Shown here piece after piece: positions 36,220 to 44,992 of a stretch of 64,000 nt of DNA; position 1 is the first letter of the stretch; each line of letters opens with the position of its first letter. Source of the stretch: Arenibacter latericius DSM 15913 (GTDB lineage: Bacteria; Bacteroidota; Bacteroidia; Flavobacteriales; Flavobacteriaceae); assembly GCF_000424985.1 (NCBI RefSeq), contig NZ_AUKX01000006.1, forward strand, positions 82,755 to 146,754. Direction: 5' to 3'. Below the pieces are notes generated by a model that was given only the letters and a program-made list of their open reading frames with translations, ran no database searches and had not been told where the DNA came from. The translations under genes were made by a program, and so were the position numbers.

Positions 36220-36944
36220 TTTAAAGCTAACATTAAAAGCCCTGCTAGTATAGCTCCTAATATTGGGCCAACTACCGGAATATACGAGTAGCCCCAGTCG
36301 TTTCCTCCCTTGTTTTTCATTGGAATAAGAGCGTGTACAATTCGCGGGCCTAGGTCTCTAGCTGGGTTTATGGCATACCCAGTGGTGCCACCAAGGGAAA
36401 GGCCAATAGACCATACCAAAAACGCAACAGGCAGTGCGCCTAAAGATCCTAGTCCTATTGCTGTGCCCGTCTCTACAATGGTAGCATCGGTAAAATAGAG
36501 TACTACAAATACTAGGGCAAATGTGCCTACTACCTCACTGAAAAAATTAGATATGGGATTTCTAATCGCAGGAGCTGTACAAAAGACAGCCCTCTTTAGT
36601 TCTTTATTTTCTGTAGCATCAAAATGATCTTTATATACTAACCATACGATAAATGCACCCAACATGGCTCCTAAAAATTGGGCTAACGTATAGGAGGGTA
36701 CCAAGGCCCAGCTAAATTTTCCGGCTACTGCCAAACCAATACTTACTGCGGGGTTTAGGTGAGCACCGCTATAGGGGGCAGCAACTACGACCCCTACAAA
36801 TACGGCTAGTCCCCAAGCAGTGGTAATTACCATCCACCCAAGGTCGTTAGATTTCGTTTTTTCAAGAACAACATTGGCAACTACACCTCCACCAAGTAGA
36901 ATAAGAAAGAAGGTGCCAATAACTTCGGCAATAAATGGACTCAT
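36216..36944 (-). CDS. glpF: Aquaglyceroporin / glycerol uptake facilitator
   Basis: A 242-residue six-helix channel of the MIP family. Both NPA motifs are present (GAHLNPAVSIGLA, near 60-70, and GYAINPARDLGPR, near 195). The D after the second NPA-R fits the aquaglyceroporin branch. It lies 18 bp downstream of glpK on the same strand, the standard glycerol uptake pairing: GlpF lets glycerol in and GlpK traps it as glycerol 3-phosphate. Confidence 0.92.
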   Translation of the reverse strand: MSPFIAEVIGTFFLILLGGGVVANVVLEKTKSNDLGWMVITTAWGLAVFVGVVVAAPYSGAHLNPAVSIGLAVAGKFSWALVPSYTLAQFLGAMLGAFIVWLVYKDHFDATENKELKRAVFCTAPAIRNPISNFFSEVVGTFALVFVVLYFTDATIVETGTAIGLGSLGALPVAFLVWSIGLSLGGTTGYAINPARDLGPRIVHALIPMKNKGGNDWGYSYIPVVGPILGAILAGLLMLALN

Positions 36945-36962
36945 ATAAGGTTGGTTTATTAT

Positions 36963-38462
36963 TTAAGAATTTTGATCGGACCAGAATTGTACAGCTTTTA
37001 CGGCTCTATACCAGCCCTTAATGTTTTTATCAATCTCTTCACGCTCTTTACTAGGCTCAAAATTGGCATCCGTCTGCCATATTTCCTGAATTTCTTCTAA
37101 ACTTTCCCAAAAGCCCACGGCTAGTCCTGCAAGGTAAGCGGCTCCCATAACGGTAGTTTCTACTACTTTGGGGCGTACGGTAGCTGTATTTAGTACATCG
37201 GACTGAAACTGCATTAGCATTTTGTTTACAGTAGCTCCACCATCTACACGTAATTCTTTTATTTCTATATTGGAGTCGGCTTCCATTGCTTTTAGCACAT
37301 CCATGGTTTGAAAAGCGATAGATTCTATAGCAGCTCTTGCTATATGTGCATCAGTACTGCCCCGGGTGAGGCCAAAAATGGTGCCTTGAGCATGCTGATC
37401 CCAATGAGGAGCGCCCAATCCTGCAAATGCAGGAACAAAATATACCCCATCTGTGCTCTCTACAGATTCGGCTAGAACCTCTACGTCAGATGACTTCTTA
37501 ATAATCTTTAAGCCGTCCCTAAGCCATTGTACTACGGCGCCAGCTATAAAAATACTCCCTTCTAGAGCGTATTGCGTCTTTCCGTTGATTTTCCAAGCAA
37601 TGGTGGTTAGGAGGTTATTTTCGGAAACAATAGGTTTTTCTCCTATGTTCATCAACATAAAGCAACCCGTGCCATAGGTGTTTTTTACCATACCCGGTTT
37701 GGTGCACATTTGTCCAAATAAAGCGGCCTGCTGATCCCCTGCAATTCCAGCAATAGGAATTTTACAAGCGAAAAAATTAGGGTTAGTAAGGCCGTAAACT
37801 TCGCTAGACTGTTTTACCTGTGGAAGCATTGACTTTGGAATGGTGAACAAGTCTAGTAGCTCTTGGTCCCACTCTAAGGTATTTATATTAAATAGTAAGG
37901 ATCTAGAAGCGTTAGTGACATCAGTGATGTGTAATTCTCCTTTGGTCATATTCCAAATTAACCAAGAATCTATGGTCCCCAATAATAAATCACCGGCCTC
38001 AGCTTTTTCTCTTGCGCCTTCAACATTATCCAATATCCATTTTACCTTGGTGCCAGAAAAATAGGAATCTATAACTAATCCTGTTTTTTCACGGATCATT
38101 TGTGATTTCCCTTCCTTCTTTAATTGGTCACAGTAACCTGAGGTTCGCTTATCTTGCCATACAATTGCATTGTATATAGGTTGACCACTATTTTTGTCCC
38201 ATACTACTACAGTCTCTCGTTGGTTAGTGATGCCAATTGCAGCAATATCGGTACCGTAGATGCCCTTTTTAGAAGTTGCTTCGGCTGCCATGCCTGCTTG
38301 TGAAGACCATATCTCAATAGGATCATGCTCTACCCAACCGGGCTTTGGGAAATATTGGGTGAATTCTTTTTGAGCAACAGAAACTATGTCGCCCTTTTTG
38401 TTAAAAACAATTGCGCGAGAACTTGTAGTCCCTTGGTCTAATGCCAAAATGTAATTTGCCAT
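36963..38462 (-). CDS. glpK: Glycerol kinase
   Basis: A 499-residue FGGY-family kinase of normal length for GlpK. The N-terminus [16 protein letters not shown] is the glycerol-kinase phosphate loop; substrate residues are seen in [11 protein letters not shown] and the C-terminal motif [18 protein letters not shown]. It phosphorylates glycerol using ATP. It is the first gene of a glpKF pair; no glpD or regulator gene is next to it. Upstream lies a 316-bp gap. Confidence 0.96.
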   Translation of the reverse strand: MANYILALDQGTTSSRAIVFNKKGDIVSVAQKEFTQYFPKPGWVEHDPIEIWSSQAGMAAEATSKKGIYGTDIAAIGITNQRETVVVWDKNSGQPIYNAIVWQDKRTSGYCDQLKKEGKSQMIREKTGLVIDSYFSGTKVKWILDNVEGAREKAEAGDLLLGTIDSWLIWNMTKGELHITDVTNASRSLLFNINTLEWDQELLDLFTIPKSMLPQVKQSSEVYGLTNPNFFACKIPIAGIAGDQQAALFGQMCTKPGMVKNTYGTGCFMLMNIGEKPIVSENNLLTTIAWKINGKTQYALEGSIFIAGAVVQWLRDGLKIIKKSSDVEVLAESVESTDGVYFVPAFAGLGAPHWDQHAQGTIFGLTRGSTDAHIARAAIESIAFQTMDVLKAMEADSNIEIKELRVDGGATVNKMLMQFQSDVLNTATVRPKVVETTVMGAAYLAGLAVGFWESLEEIQEIWQTDANFEPSKEREEIDKNIKGWYRAVKAVQFWSDQNS

Positions 38463-38778
38463 ATTGAAGTGTTCTTTTTTTATAAAGGGTTTAAGATAAT
38501 AAATTAAGTATTCAATCTTAAAAAGTCTTCATTATAATTTAAAATAGGGGAAACAATCAATACTATCGTGCTATCCGAGAAACAGCTATTCTCTAGATTT
38601 AAATGGGTGGGGTGCTAGATCTCTTAATCGTTTTTTGGTCTGTGGGCCTTTTATTTAATTAAAATGGTGAGAGCTAATTTTTCAACAATTGAAGTGTTAG
38701 GATATAGATTAGCTTTAGCTGAAATTGGAATTCTTGGGCCTGCCCATAGGAGGGACTCAATACTTAAAACTGAAAGGC
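38463..38778. other. 316-bp intergenic region upstream of glpK and downstream of tspO
   Basis: AT-rich sequence that should contain the glpK promoter and the tspO terminator. I see no TAnnTTTG box on the minus strand, no stable hairpin and no convincing small gene. One rightward 48-codon frame starting at 38664 runs into the antisense of tspO and is probably chance. Confidence 0.4.
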
Positions 38779-39252
38779 TTAATTTAATTCCCAAATTTTG
38801 TAGTTTAGAATAGCGGCAAAACAAACCCATAGTAAGTAGGGTATCATGAGATAAGCGGAAGTCTTATTTACTATTTTAAACCACTTAATAGTAAAAATTA
38901 ATAAGACCAAAAGAGTAAGGATAATTAGTAAGGCTCCAAAGATATTTTGAAATCCAAAAAATACGATGCTCCACAGGGCATTGAATAAAAGTTGTATCCC
39001 AAAATGATATAGGGCGGTTTTTACCCAGATATGATAAAACCCTTTCGCCCATACTAAACCAACGGCAATGCCCATTAAAATATAAAGAAGGGTCCATACA
39101 GGTGCGAAAATCCAACTAGGAGGATTAAACCAAGGTTTGTTAAGTTGTAAATACCAATCGTTTACCGAACTTTGCGTGGCAAAACTAGATAGAAATCCGA
39201 CCAAAAGGCAAATTGCTACGGAAATTGCGATATAGGTATATTGCTTTTTCAA
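38779..39252 (-). CDS. tspO: TspO/MBR-family membrane protein
   Basis: A 157-residue five-helix membrane protein. The conserved aromatic-rich motifs of TspO are visible: WYLQLNKPWFNPPSWIFAPV, WTLLYILMGIAVGLVW and NALWSIVFFGFQN. TspO proteins bind porphyrins and sterol-like ligands and are linked to stress responses. The gene is divergent from mvaD, 95 bp apart, but nothing suggests shared function. Confidence 0.92.
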   Translation of the reverse strand: MKKQYTYIAISVAICLLVGFLSSFATQSSVNDWYLQLNKPWFNPPSWIFAPVWTLLYILMGIAVGLVWAKGFYHIWVKTALYHFGIQLLFNALWSIVFFGFQNIFGALLIILTLLVLLIFTIKWFKIVNKTSAYLMIPYLLWVCFAAILNYKIWELN

Positions 39253-39322
39253 AAACTGGCAGTTATTCCCCCTAAAGTAGGAATTTATTTTAACAGCAAC
39301 TAGGGCAAACCCCCTTAAAAGC

Positions 39323-39330
39323 TATCTTTG
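39323..39330 (+). promoter_or_regulatory. Candidate -7 box for mvaD
   Basis: TATCTTTG, a match to TAnnTTTG, ends 17 bp before the mvaD ATG at 39348. No TTG is found at the usual -33 distance. The same octamer precedes the pseudouridine synthase gene. Confidence 0.45.
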
Positions 39331-39347
39331 TACAAATTTTTAGCATT

Positions 39348-40430
39348 ATGAGGGAAAAAGACTTTGTTGCGGGGAAATATTCTGCCTCCGTTATAGATGG
39401 AAAGGTAACTTATAAATCTCCTAGTAATATTGCCTTGGTGAAATACTGGGGAAAAAAAGATAATCAGGTGCCAGCAAATCCTTCTGTTAGTTTTACACTG
39501 GATTCTTGTGCTACCACTACCAGCCTTACTTATTCTAAGTTGGAAGAACCAGGAAAGGATTTTTCTTTCGAATTGCTATTTGAAGGGAAGCCTAAGCCAG
39601 ATTTTAAACCCAAAATCCAGACGTTTTTTACTAGAATATCCAATTATTTGCCATTTTTAAAGTCCTATCATTTTGTTATAGAGACTTCTAATTCCTTTCC
39701 TCACAGTAGCGGGATAGCCTCATCTGCAAGTGGAATGTCTGCACTAGCATTATGTTTAATGTATATAGAGAATCAGTTAGATCCAGCAATGGAAGAGGAT
39801 TATTTTAATGCGAAAGCCTCATTTTTGGCCAGATTGGGATCTGGGAGTGCAGCAAGGAGTATTAAAGGACCTATAATGCAATGGGGTCACCACCAAGATA
39901 CAGAGGGTAGTTCGGATTTTTATGCCATAAACTATCCTTATAAAGTGCATGAAGTATTTAATAATTACCAGGATACTATTTTGTTGGTAGACAAAGGACA
40001 GAAGCAGGTAAGTAGTACCGTTGGTCATAACCTTATGCACGGCCACCCCTTTGCTGAACAACGTTTTAAACAGGCACATGATAATCTATCTAAATTGCAG
40101 AGGATTTTTGCCGAAGGCGATCTTCCAAATTTTATAAAGGTGGTAGAGAGTGAAGCCTTAACGCTACACGCCATGATGATGAGCAGTTTACCGTATTTTA
40201 TGTTGATGAAGCCGAATACTTTGGAAATTATCAATAAAATATGGGAATTTAGGGCAGAAAGTAAGTCGCACCTCTGCTTTACTTTAGATGCAGGGGCAAA
40301 CGTACATGTGTTGTACCCAGAGTCAGAAAAAGATTTGGTATTGCAGTTTATTAAGGATGAGTTGGTTGCATATTGTGAAAACGGGCAGTATCTTTGCGAC
40401 CAAATCGGGAATGGTGCGGTTGAAATTTAA
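39348..40430 (+). CDS. mvaD: Diphosphomevalonate decarboxylase
   Basis: A 360-residue GHMP-fold enzyme. Diagnostic motifs are IALVKYWGKKDNQVPANPS near residue 30, the ATP loop SSGIASSASGMSALAL near 125, and LARLGSGSAARSI near 165. It converts mevalonate 5-diphosphate to isopentenyl diphosphate with ATP. Together with the GHMP kinase downstream it marks the mevalonate route to isoprenoids, which is typical of Flavobacteriia and not of Bacteroides. Confidence 0.93.
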   Translation: MREKDFVAGKYSASVIDGKVTYKSPSNIALVKYWGKKDNQVPANPSVSFTLDSCATTTSLTYSKLEEPGKDFSFELLFEGKPKPDFKPKIQTFFTRISNYLPFLKSYHFVIETSNSFPHSSGIASSASGMSALALCLMYIENQLDPAMEEDYFNAKASFLARLGSGSAARSIKGPIMQWGHHQDTEGSSDFYAINYPYKVHEVFNNYQDTILLVDKGQKQVSSTVGHNLMHGHPFAEQRFKQAHDNLSKLQRIFAEGDLPNFIKVVESEALTLHAMMMSSLPYFMLMKPNTLEIINKIWEFRAESKSHLCFTLDAGANVHVLYPESEKDLVLQFIKDELVAYCENGQYLCDQIGNGAVEI

Positions 40431-40438
40431 AGGAGTGA

Positions 40439-40533
40439 TATAATTAAAATGGTGAAGCTATAAGTAGGTGTGACTTGTCTGCCTAAGGGATAGTAGCTTG
40501 CTATCAATTATCGATTCTTCAATTTTAATTATA
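40439..40533. repeat. Long inverted repeat in the mvaD - mevalonate kinase gap
   Basis: TATAATTAAAAT (40439-40450) is perfectly complementary to ATTTTAATTATA (40522-40533), and inside these arms TGAAG (40453-40457) matches CTTCA (40517-40521). A 17-bp interrupted stem thus closes about 60 nt in the 125-bp gap between the two genes. It could be a structured RNA element or a weak terminator; AT-rich arms leave chance as an option. Confidence 0.35.
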
Positions 40534-40555
40534 AAATAATTAGTAACTTAATAGA

Positions 40556-41494
40556 ATGAAAGGACCACTATTTTACTCTAAAATTCTGCTATTTGGGGAG
40601 TATGGAATTATTAAAGATTCCAAAGGACTTTCCATACCCTATAATTTCTTTAAAGGTGCCTTAATATCATCGAATAAGGACACGGAACAAGCTAAGAAAT
40701 CTAATGCCAGTCTTAAAGCTTTTGCTTCTTATTTAGAGGAAATGCAAAAGGATAATGCGTCCTTAGTGAGTTTTGATCTAGAGGCCTTGAAGGAGGATCT
40801 TGATAACGGAATGTATTTTGACAGTTCTATTCCGCAAGGGTACGGAGTTGGGAGTAGTGGTGCATTAGTAGCTGCTATTTACGATAAATACGGGATAGAT
40901 AAGATTACGGTCTTAGAAAATCTTACCAGAGAGAAATTATTGAAATTGAAAACTATTTTCGGTAAAATGGAATCCTTTTTTCATGGCAATTCCTCTGGAT
41001 TAGATCCTTTAAACAGTTATTTAAGTCTTCCTATTTTAATAAATTCTAAGGACAATATAGAGTCTACCAGTATTCCTTCCCAAAACCTCGATGGTAAAGG
41101 AGCTGTTTTCTTGTTAGATAGTGGCAGTATTGGAGAGACCGCTCCCATGGTAAATCTTTTTATGGAGCAAATGAAGCAAGAAGGGTTTAGGGCCATGTTA
41201 AAGAATCAGTTTATTAAACATACCGATGCCTGTGTAGAGGATTTTATTACCGGTAATATTAAAAGCCTCTTTGGAAACTTAAAACAGTTGTCTAATGTAG
41301 TCTTGGATAATTTTAAGCCTATGATTCCTGTAGAATTCCATAATCTTTGGAAACAAGGAATAGAGAGTAATGATTACTATCTAAAATTATGTGGTTCTGG
41401 TGGTGGTGGTTACATCCTAGGGTTTACAGAGGACATCGATAAAGCCAAAAAAGCACTAAAAAATTATAATTTAGAAGTAGTTTATAACTTCTAA
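40556..41494 (+). CDS. GHMP-family mevalonate kinase
   Basis: A 312-residue GHMP kinase. Motif 1 is at the N-terminus (KILLFGEYGIIKDSKGLSIP), the ATP-binding loop is IPQGYGVGSSGALVAAI (about 94-110), a catalytic-region motif FFHGNSSGLDPLNSY follows, and motif 3 is KLCGSGGGGYILGF near the end. Position between mvaD and a prenyltransferase supports mevalonate kinase, which makes mevalonate 5-phosphate. Phosphomevalonate kinase is the other option; the GNSSGLDP motif fits mevalonate kinase better. It is preceded by a long inverted repeat. Confidence 0.82.
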   Translation: MKGPLFYSKILLFGEYGIIKDSKGLSIPYNFFKGALISSNKDTEQAKKSNASLKAFASYLEEMQKDNASLVSFDLEALKEDLDNGMYFDSSIPQGYGVGSSGALVAAIYDKYGIDKITVLENLTREKLLKLKTIFGKMESFFHGNSSGLDPLNSYLSLPILINSKDNIESTSIPSQNLDGKGAVFLLDSGSIGETAPMVNLFMEQMKQEGFRAMLKNQFIKHTDACVEDFITGNIKSLFGNLKQLSNVVLDNFKPMIPVEFHNLWKQGIESNDYYLKLCGSGGGGYILGFTEDIDKAKKALKNYNLEVVYNF

Positions 41495-41505
41495 GAATCC
41501 AAACT

Positions 41506-42414
41506 ATGTTTAGTAGACAAAATAAGCTCTTACTTTTAAAGTTTTTGAGCTTGTTTTCGGTTATTCGAGGGTATAATATCCTGATAATAGTTCTAGCACA
41601 ATACCTGGCATCTATTTATATTCTTGCGCCAGATTTGCCTTTAAGAGAGGTGCTCCTAGATTTAAACCTCTTTGTTATAGTGGTTGTTTCTGCTCTAGTA
41701 ATTGCAGGCGGTTATATTATTAATAACTTCTATGATGCGGAAAAGGATCTTATTAATAAGCCTAGGAAGAGCATGTTAGATCGGTTGGTAAGTCAGCGTA
41801 CCAAGCTTACTACCTACTTTGTGCTAAATTTTATTTCTGTTTTTTTAGCAAGTTATGTGTCTTTCAGGGCAGTTTTGTTTTTCTCTGCTTATATTTTTGG
41901 AATTTGGTTTTATTCTCATAAACTAAAAAAGGTGGCTTTTTTAGGGAATTTTGTTTCAGCTACCTTGGCCATTACTCCGTTTTTTGCCGTTTTTGTTTAC
42001 TATAAAAATTTTGACACGGTTATTTTTGTACACGCTCTATTTTTGTTTTTGTTGATTATAACTAGGGAGTTCATTAAAGATCTTGAGAATATTGCAGGAG
42101 ATTTGGCCCAGAATTATAAGACCATACCTATTCTTTATGGGGTTTCCTTCTCTAAAGTCTGCATTACAATCCTTATGGTGCTTACCTTAGTACCTTCGTT
42201 TATGTTGATAGAATATTTTGATATAGGTTATATGTATCTGTATTTTATAAGCTGTATCTTTTTTCAGATCGGATTTTTAATATTATTGATGAAAGCCAAT
42301 AGCAAAAAGCACTACGTTTGGCTTCATGCTATTTTAAAATTGATTATCCTTACCGGGGTGTTCAGTATTTTGTTAATCGATATTGATCTTGTTTTAAATA
42401 GAATTCTTCACTAA
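41506..42414 (+). CDS. UbiA-family prenyltransferase (geranylgeranylglycerol-phosphate type)
   Basis: A 302-residue membrane prenyltransferase with about eight helices. Both Asp-rich motifs of the UbiA family are present: NNFYDAEKDLINKPRK (NxxxDxxxD, near 75-90) and DLENIAGDLAQNYKTIP (second DxxxD, near 190). They bind the Mg-diphosphate of an isoprenoid donor. Its place 12 bp after a mevalonate-pathway kinase fits use of the isoprenoid made there. Flavobacterial relatives are commonly annotated as geranylgeranylglycerol-phosphate synthases; the acceptor is not provable from sequence. Confidence 0.82.
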   Translation: MFSRQNKLLLLKFLSLFSVIRGYNILIIVLAQYLASIYILAPDLPLREVLLDLNLFVIVVVSALVIAGGYIINNFYDAEKDLINKPRKSMLDRLVSQRTKLTTYFVLNFISVFLASYVSFRAVLFFSAYIFGIWFYSHKLKKVAFLGNFVSATLAITPFFAVFVYYKNFDTVIFVHALFLFLLIITREFIKDLENIAGDLAQNYKTIPILYGVSFSKVCITILMVLTLVPSFMLIEYFDIGYMYLYFISCIFFQIGFLILLMKANSKKHYVWLHAILKLIILTGVFSILLIDIDLVLNRILH

Positions 42415-42459
42415 TAACGAATTAGCCATTCTTTCTCACAATCATCCAATAACCTTTGT

Positions 42460-42467
42460 TATCTTTG
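42460..42467 (+). promoter_or_regulatory. Candidate -7 box for the pseudouridine synthase gene
   Basis: TATCTTTG, matching TAnnTTTG, ends 17 bp before the ATG at 42485. Spacing to the start and the octamer itself are the same as at mvaD, which strengthens both calls. Confidence 0.45.
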
Positions 42468-42484
42468 CCTCAAATTAATTAAGT

Positions 42485-43327
42485 ATGAGTAGGTCAAGTT
42501 CAAATGGCGATAAGAAGGCATCAGGAAGACAAGGTGGAAATTTTCGCAAGAAAAGTTACGCTAGAGGTAATGCGCCAATAAAGAAAAAAGATGAACCGAA
42601 GGCACCATCCGATCCCAATGTAATGAGATTAAATCGGTATGTAGCCAATTCTGGAGTGTGTTCGCGTAGAGATGCAGATATCTTTATAAAAGCGGGTAGT
42701 GTTACGGTAAACGGAAAGCCGGTCACTGAAATGGGATTCAAAGTAAAACTTACCGATGAGGTGAAGTTTGATGGACGTTTATTAAATCCCGAAAAAAGAG
42801 AGTATGTACTTCTTAACAAGCCTAAAGATTTTGTAACCTCTACAAAAGATGTGTATGGTAGGAGAGCAGTTTCTTCTCTAATTTCCCAAGCTTCTAAAGC
42901 TAAACTTACCCCAATCGGGAAAATGGATAAAACCACTACTGGCTTATTGTTGTTTACCAATGACGGGGAGATGACAAAGCGTCTTACTAAGCCTAAAAAC
43001 GGACTTAGGAAAATATACCATGTAGAGCTTAATAAAAACCTTAGAGGAGAAGACCTTAAGAAAATTAAGGAGGGCATAATGGTAGATGATAAAGTAGTTA
43101 AGGTAGATGACATTAGCTTTATTGATAATTCTCCTAAGCGAGAAATTGGAATTGAGCTGAGAAGTACCCGAAGTAAAATTGTACAACGTATTTTTGAAAC
43201 CTTGGAATATGAGGTTGTGAAAATGGACCGAGTTGTCTATGCCGGACTCACTAAAAAGGATTTGCCAAGAGGACATTGGCGATACCTTACCAAGCAAGAG
43301 GTTATTAATCTAGGAATGATTAAATAA
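42485..43327 (+). CDS. RsuA/RluB-family rRNA pseudouridine synthase
   Basis: A 280-residue protein. Residues 1-45 form a basic, disordered, Gly/Lys/Arg-rich extension; an S4 RNA-binding domain follows (RLNRYVANSGVCSRRDADIF, about 48-110), then the pseudouridine synthase domain with the catalytic Asp in IGKMDKTTTGLLLFTNDGE. The usual G-R-L-D is G-K-M-D here, but the Asp is kept. It isomerises uridine in 23S or 16S rRNA. It ends with a strong terminator. Confidence 0.9.
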   Translation: MSRSSSNGDKKASGRQGGNFRKKSYARGNAPIKKKDEPKAPSDPNVMRLNRYVANSGVCSRRDADIFIKAGSVTVNGKPVTEMGFKVKLTDEVKFDGRLLNPEKREYVLLNKPKDFVTSTKDVYGRRAVSSLISQASKAKLTPIGKMDKTTTGLLLFTNDGEMTKRLTKPKNGLRKIYHVELNKNLRGEDLKKIKEGIMVDDKVVKVDDISFIDNSPKREIGIELRSTRSKIVQRIFETLEYEVVKMDRVVYAGLTKKDLPRGHWRYLTKQEVINLGMIK

Positions 43328-43345
43328 TTTTATTTCAACAATATA

Positions 43346-43380
43346 AAATGCCCTTTGGAGAATTGCTCCAAAGGGCATTT
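43346..43380 (+). terminator. Intrinsic terminator of the pseudouridine synthase gene
   Basis: Perfect 15-bp stem AAATGCCCTTTGGAG (43346-43360) / CTCCAAAGGGCATTT (43366-43380) with the 5-nt loop AATTG, followed by TTGTTTTC. It ends transcription 19 bp after the stop codon. Confidence 0.92.
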
Positions 43381-43456
43381 TTGTTTTCTTCAATCCTTTT
43401 TCTTCCCATCATTTATTATAAGTTGCTGTAAAGAAATAATTACATATCTTGCCGCC

Positions 43457-44023
43457 ATGAGAAAGCTTCTTTTAATTTTATTGGCAGTACCGCTCCAAAT
43501 GATGGCGCAGGAGGTGCCTGGATCTGTTCAGTTTTGGAATACTTTAACTACGCATTGTGGCAAAGCCTATGAAGGGGAGATTGTTGCCGGAGGAAAGGAA
43601 GGCGATGGCTTTACAGGTGAAAAATTGGTGATGCATGTTCGTGCATGTGGGGAAAAGGAGATTAGGATTCCATTTTTCGTAGGTGAAGACAAATCTCGGA
43701 CCTGGGTGCTTACCATGGGGGAGGATAATTTAATTCTCTTAAAACACGACCATAGATTAAAAGACGGTTCCGATGATGAGGTAACTATGTATGGTGGACT
43801 TAGTCCAAACACAGGATTGGCAGGGATTCAGTTTTTTCCAGCAGACCAATTCACTTCAGACCTAATTTCCTATGCTTCTAATAATGTGTGGTGGATTACT
43901 GTAGACGATACCTCTTTTACCTATAATCTTCGTAGAGTAGGTTCGGATAGATTTTTTTCGGTGAAGTTCGATCTTACTAAAGAAGTGGCCACACCAGGTG
44001 CTCCTTGGGGTAGTGAGAATTAA
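43457..44023 (+). CDS. Secreted protein of unknown function
   Basis: A 188-residue protein from the ATG at 43457; the frame is open further upstream, but that part covers the terminator hairpin and lacks a signal, whereas this start gives a clean signal peptide (MRKLLLILLAVPLQMMAQ). The mature protein has two Cys (TTHCGKAYEG, HVRACGEKE) that could form a disulphide, and no recognised domain. It appears to be a periplasmic or secreted beta-rich protein (ITVDDTSFTYNLRRVGSDRFFSV is part of the strand pattern). I cannot name a function. Confidence 0.65.
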   Translation: MRKLLLILLAVPLQMMAQEVPGSVQFWNTLTTHCGKAYEGEIVAGGKEGDGFTGEKLVMHVRACGEKEIRIPFFVGEDKSRTWVLTMGEDNLILLKHDHRLKDGSDDEVTMYGGLSPNTGLAGIQFFPADQFTSDLISYASNNVWWITVDDTSFTYNLRRVGSDRFFSVKFDLTKEVATPGAPWGSEN

Positions 44024-44174
44024 TTATAGGTAGGAAGTTGATCCAAATACCCACCTAAGTTCATTTTCTAGTTAAGCGGGTGCAACTGCATATTACCAAA
44101 GCATTTTCCTAGACCGAATAAATTTCGATATCTTGTTTGTTCACTACGGACAATCAATAATGAGTTTAGGAAGG

Positions 44175-44861
44175 ATGAAAGAAACATTTGCTGCTAAAAT
44201 TATTAGTTTTAATAAAGAACTCAATTTTTCTAAGGAACTGTATAAAGGAATACAGGTATTAAATCCTTTTAAGGATAATGCCGAAATCTTAGATATTATG
44301 GATTCCTTCTACCGTAAATTCTATAACGATACTAATAAAAGAAAATTAATTGTTGGTATTAACCCTGGTAGATTAGGTGCCGGTGTCACTGGCATTCCAT
44401 TTACAGATACTAAGAGGCTGACGGAAATTTGTAACATTTCCATAGATTCCGTTAGCAGCCATGAACCCTCCTCTGTTTTTGTATATGAAGTAATAGAGGC
44501 ATATGGGGGCGTAGAACGGTTTTACGGGGACTTCTTCATTAATTCAATGTCACCCCTAGGTTTTATTCAGCAAAACACCAAAGGGAACTGGGTGAACTGC
44601 AATTACTACGATTATCCGCAGTTGTTTGAGCAAACTAAGCCATTTATTATATCGAACTTAAAAAAACAGATTGCAATGGGAGTCGATACTTCTAATTGTA
44701 TTGTGCTAGGTAAGAAAAACGCCAAATATTTGAAATCTATCAATACCAAAGAAAAGCTTTTTGATTCTATTACAGTCTTAGACCATCCCCGCTATATTGT
44801 ACAGTACAAATCCAAAGAAAAGGATAAGTATCTCACCGAATACTTAAAGGCATTGAGTTAA
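44175..44861 (+). CDS. SMUG2-like uracil-DNA glycosylase family protein
   Basis: About 228 residues from the ATG at 44175 (ATGs at 44133 and 44160 are in frame; the later one starts the conserved part MKETFAAKIISFNKEL). The motif LIVGINPGRLGAGVTGIPF is the UDG-superfamily active-site GINPGR loop of the SMUG2 branch (formerly DUF4918), and VLDHPRYIVQYK supplies the second, DNA-inserting motif with His-Pro. Members excise uracil or related damaged bases. Single gene that converges on the arg operon. Confidence 0.78.
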   Translation: MKETFAAKIISFNKELNFSKELYKGIQVLNPFKDNAEILDIMDSFYRKFYNDTNKRKLIVGINPGRLGAGVTGIPFTDTKRLTEICNISIDSVSSHEPSSVFVYEVIEAYGGVERFYGDFFINSMSPLGFIQQNTKGNWVNCNYYDYPQLFEQTKPFIISNLKKQIAMGVDTSNCIVLGKKNAKYLKSINTKEKLFDSITVLDHPRYIVQYKSKEKDKYLTEYLKALS

Positions 44862-44940
44862 CATTCCTGTTGGTTATTTTCAATACTTGGGAAGAATGCT
44901 ATGTTGTTAAATATAAAAATGATCTTAATGCTAATAACAA

Positions 44941-44969
44941 TTATCCCCCTCTGTAATGGAGGGGGATAA
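44941..44969. terminator. Bidirectional terminator at the end of the arg operon
   Basis: Perfect 11-bp stem TTATCCCCCTC (44941-44951) / GAGGGGGATAA (44959-44969) with a 7-nt loop. It lies between argH (ending leftward at 44993) and the SMUG2-like gene. AT-rich tails flank both sides. Confidence 0.8.
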
Positions 44970-44992
44970 GTTAAAATATATTAGGAGGTACA

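Noticed and set aside
38664-38810. 48-codon rightward frame upstream of and into tspO
   Set aside because: No signal, domain or promoter, and its end is antisense to the tspO C-terminus.
42556-43113. 185-codon leftward frame inside the pseudouridine synthase gene
   Set aside because: Ser/Phe/Leu-rich antisense shadow of a gene with clear S4 and synthase motifs.
43355-43456. Upstream extension of the secreted protein at 43457
   Set aside because: The extension runs over the terminator hairpin of the previous gene; the later ATG gives a normal signal peptide.
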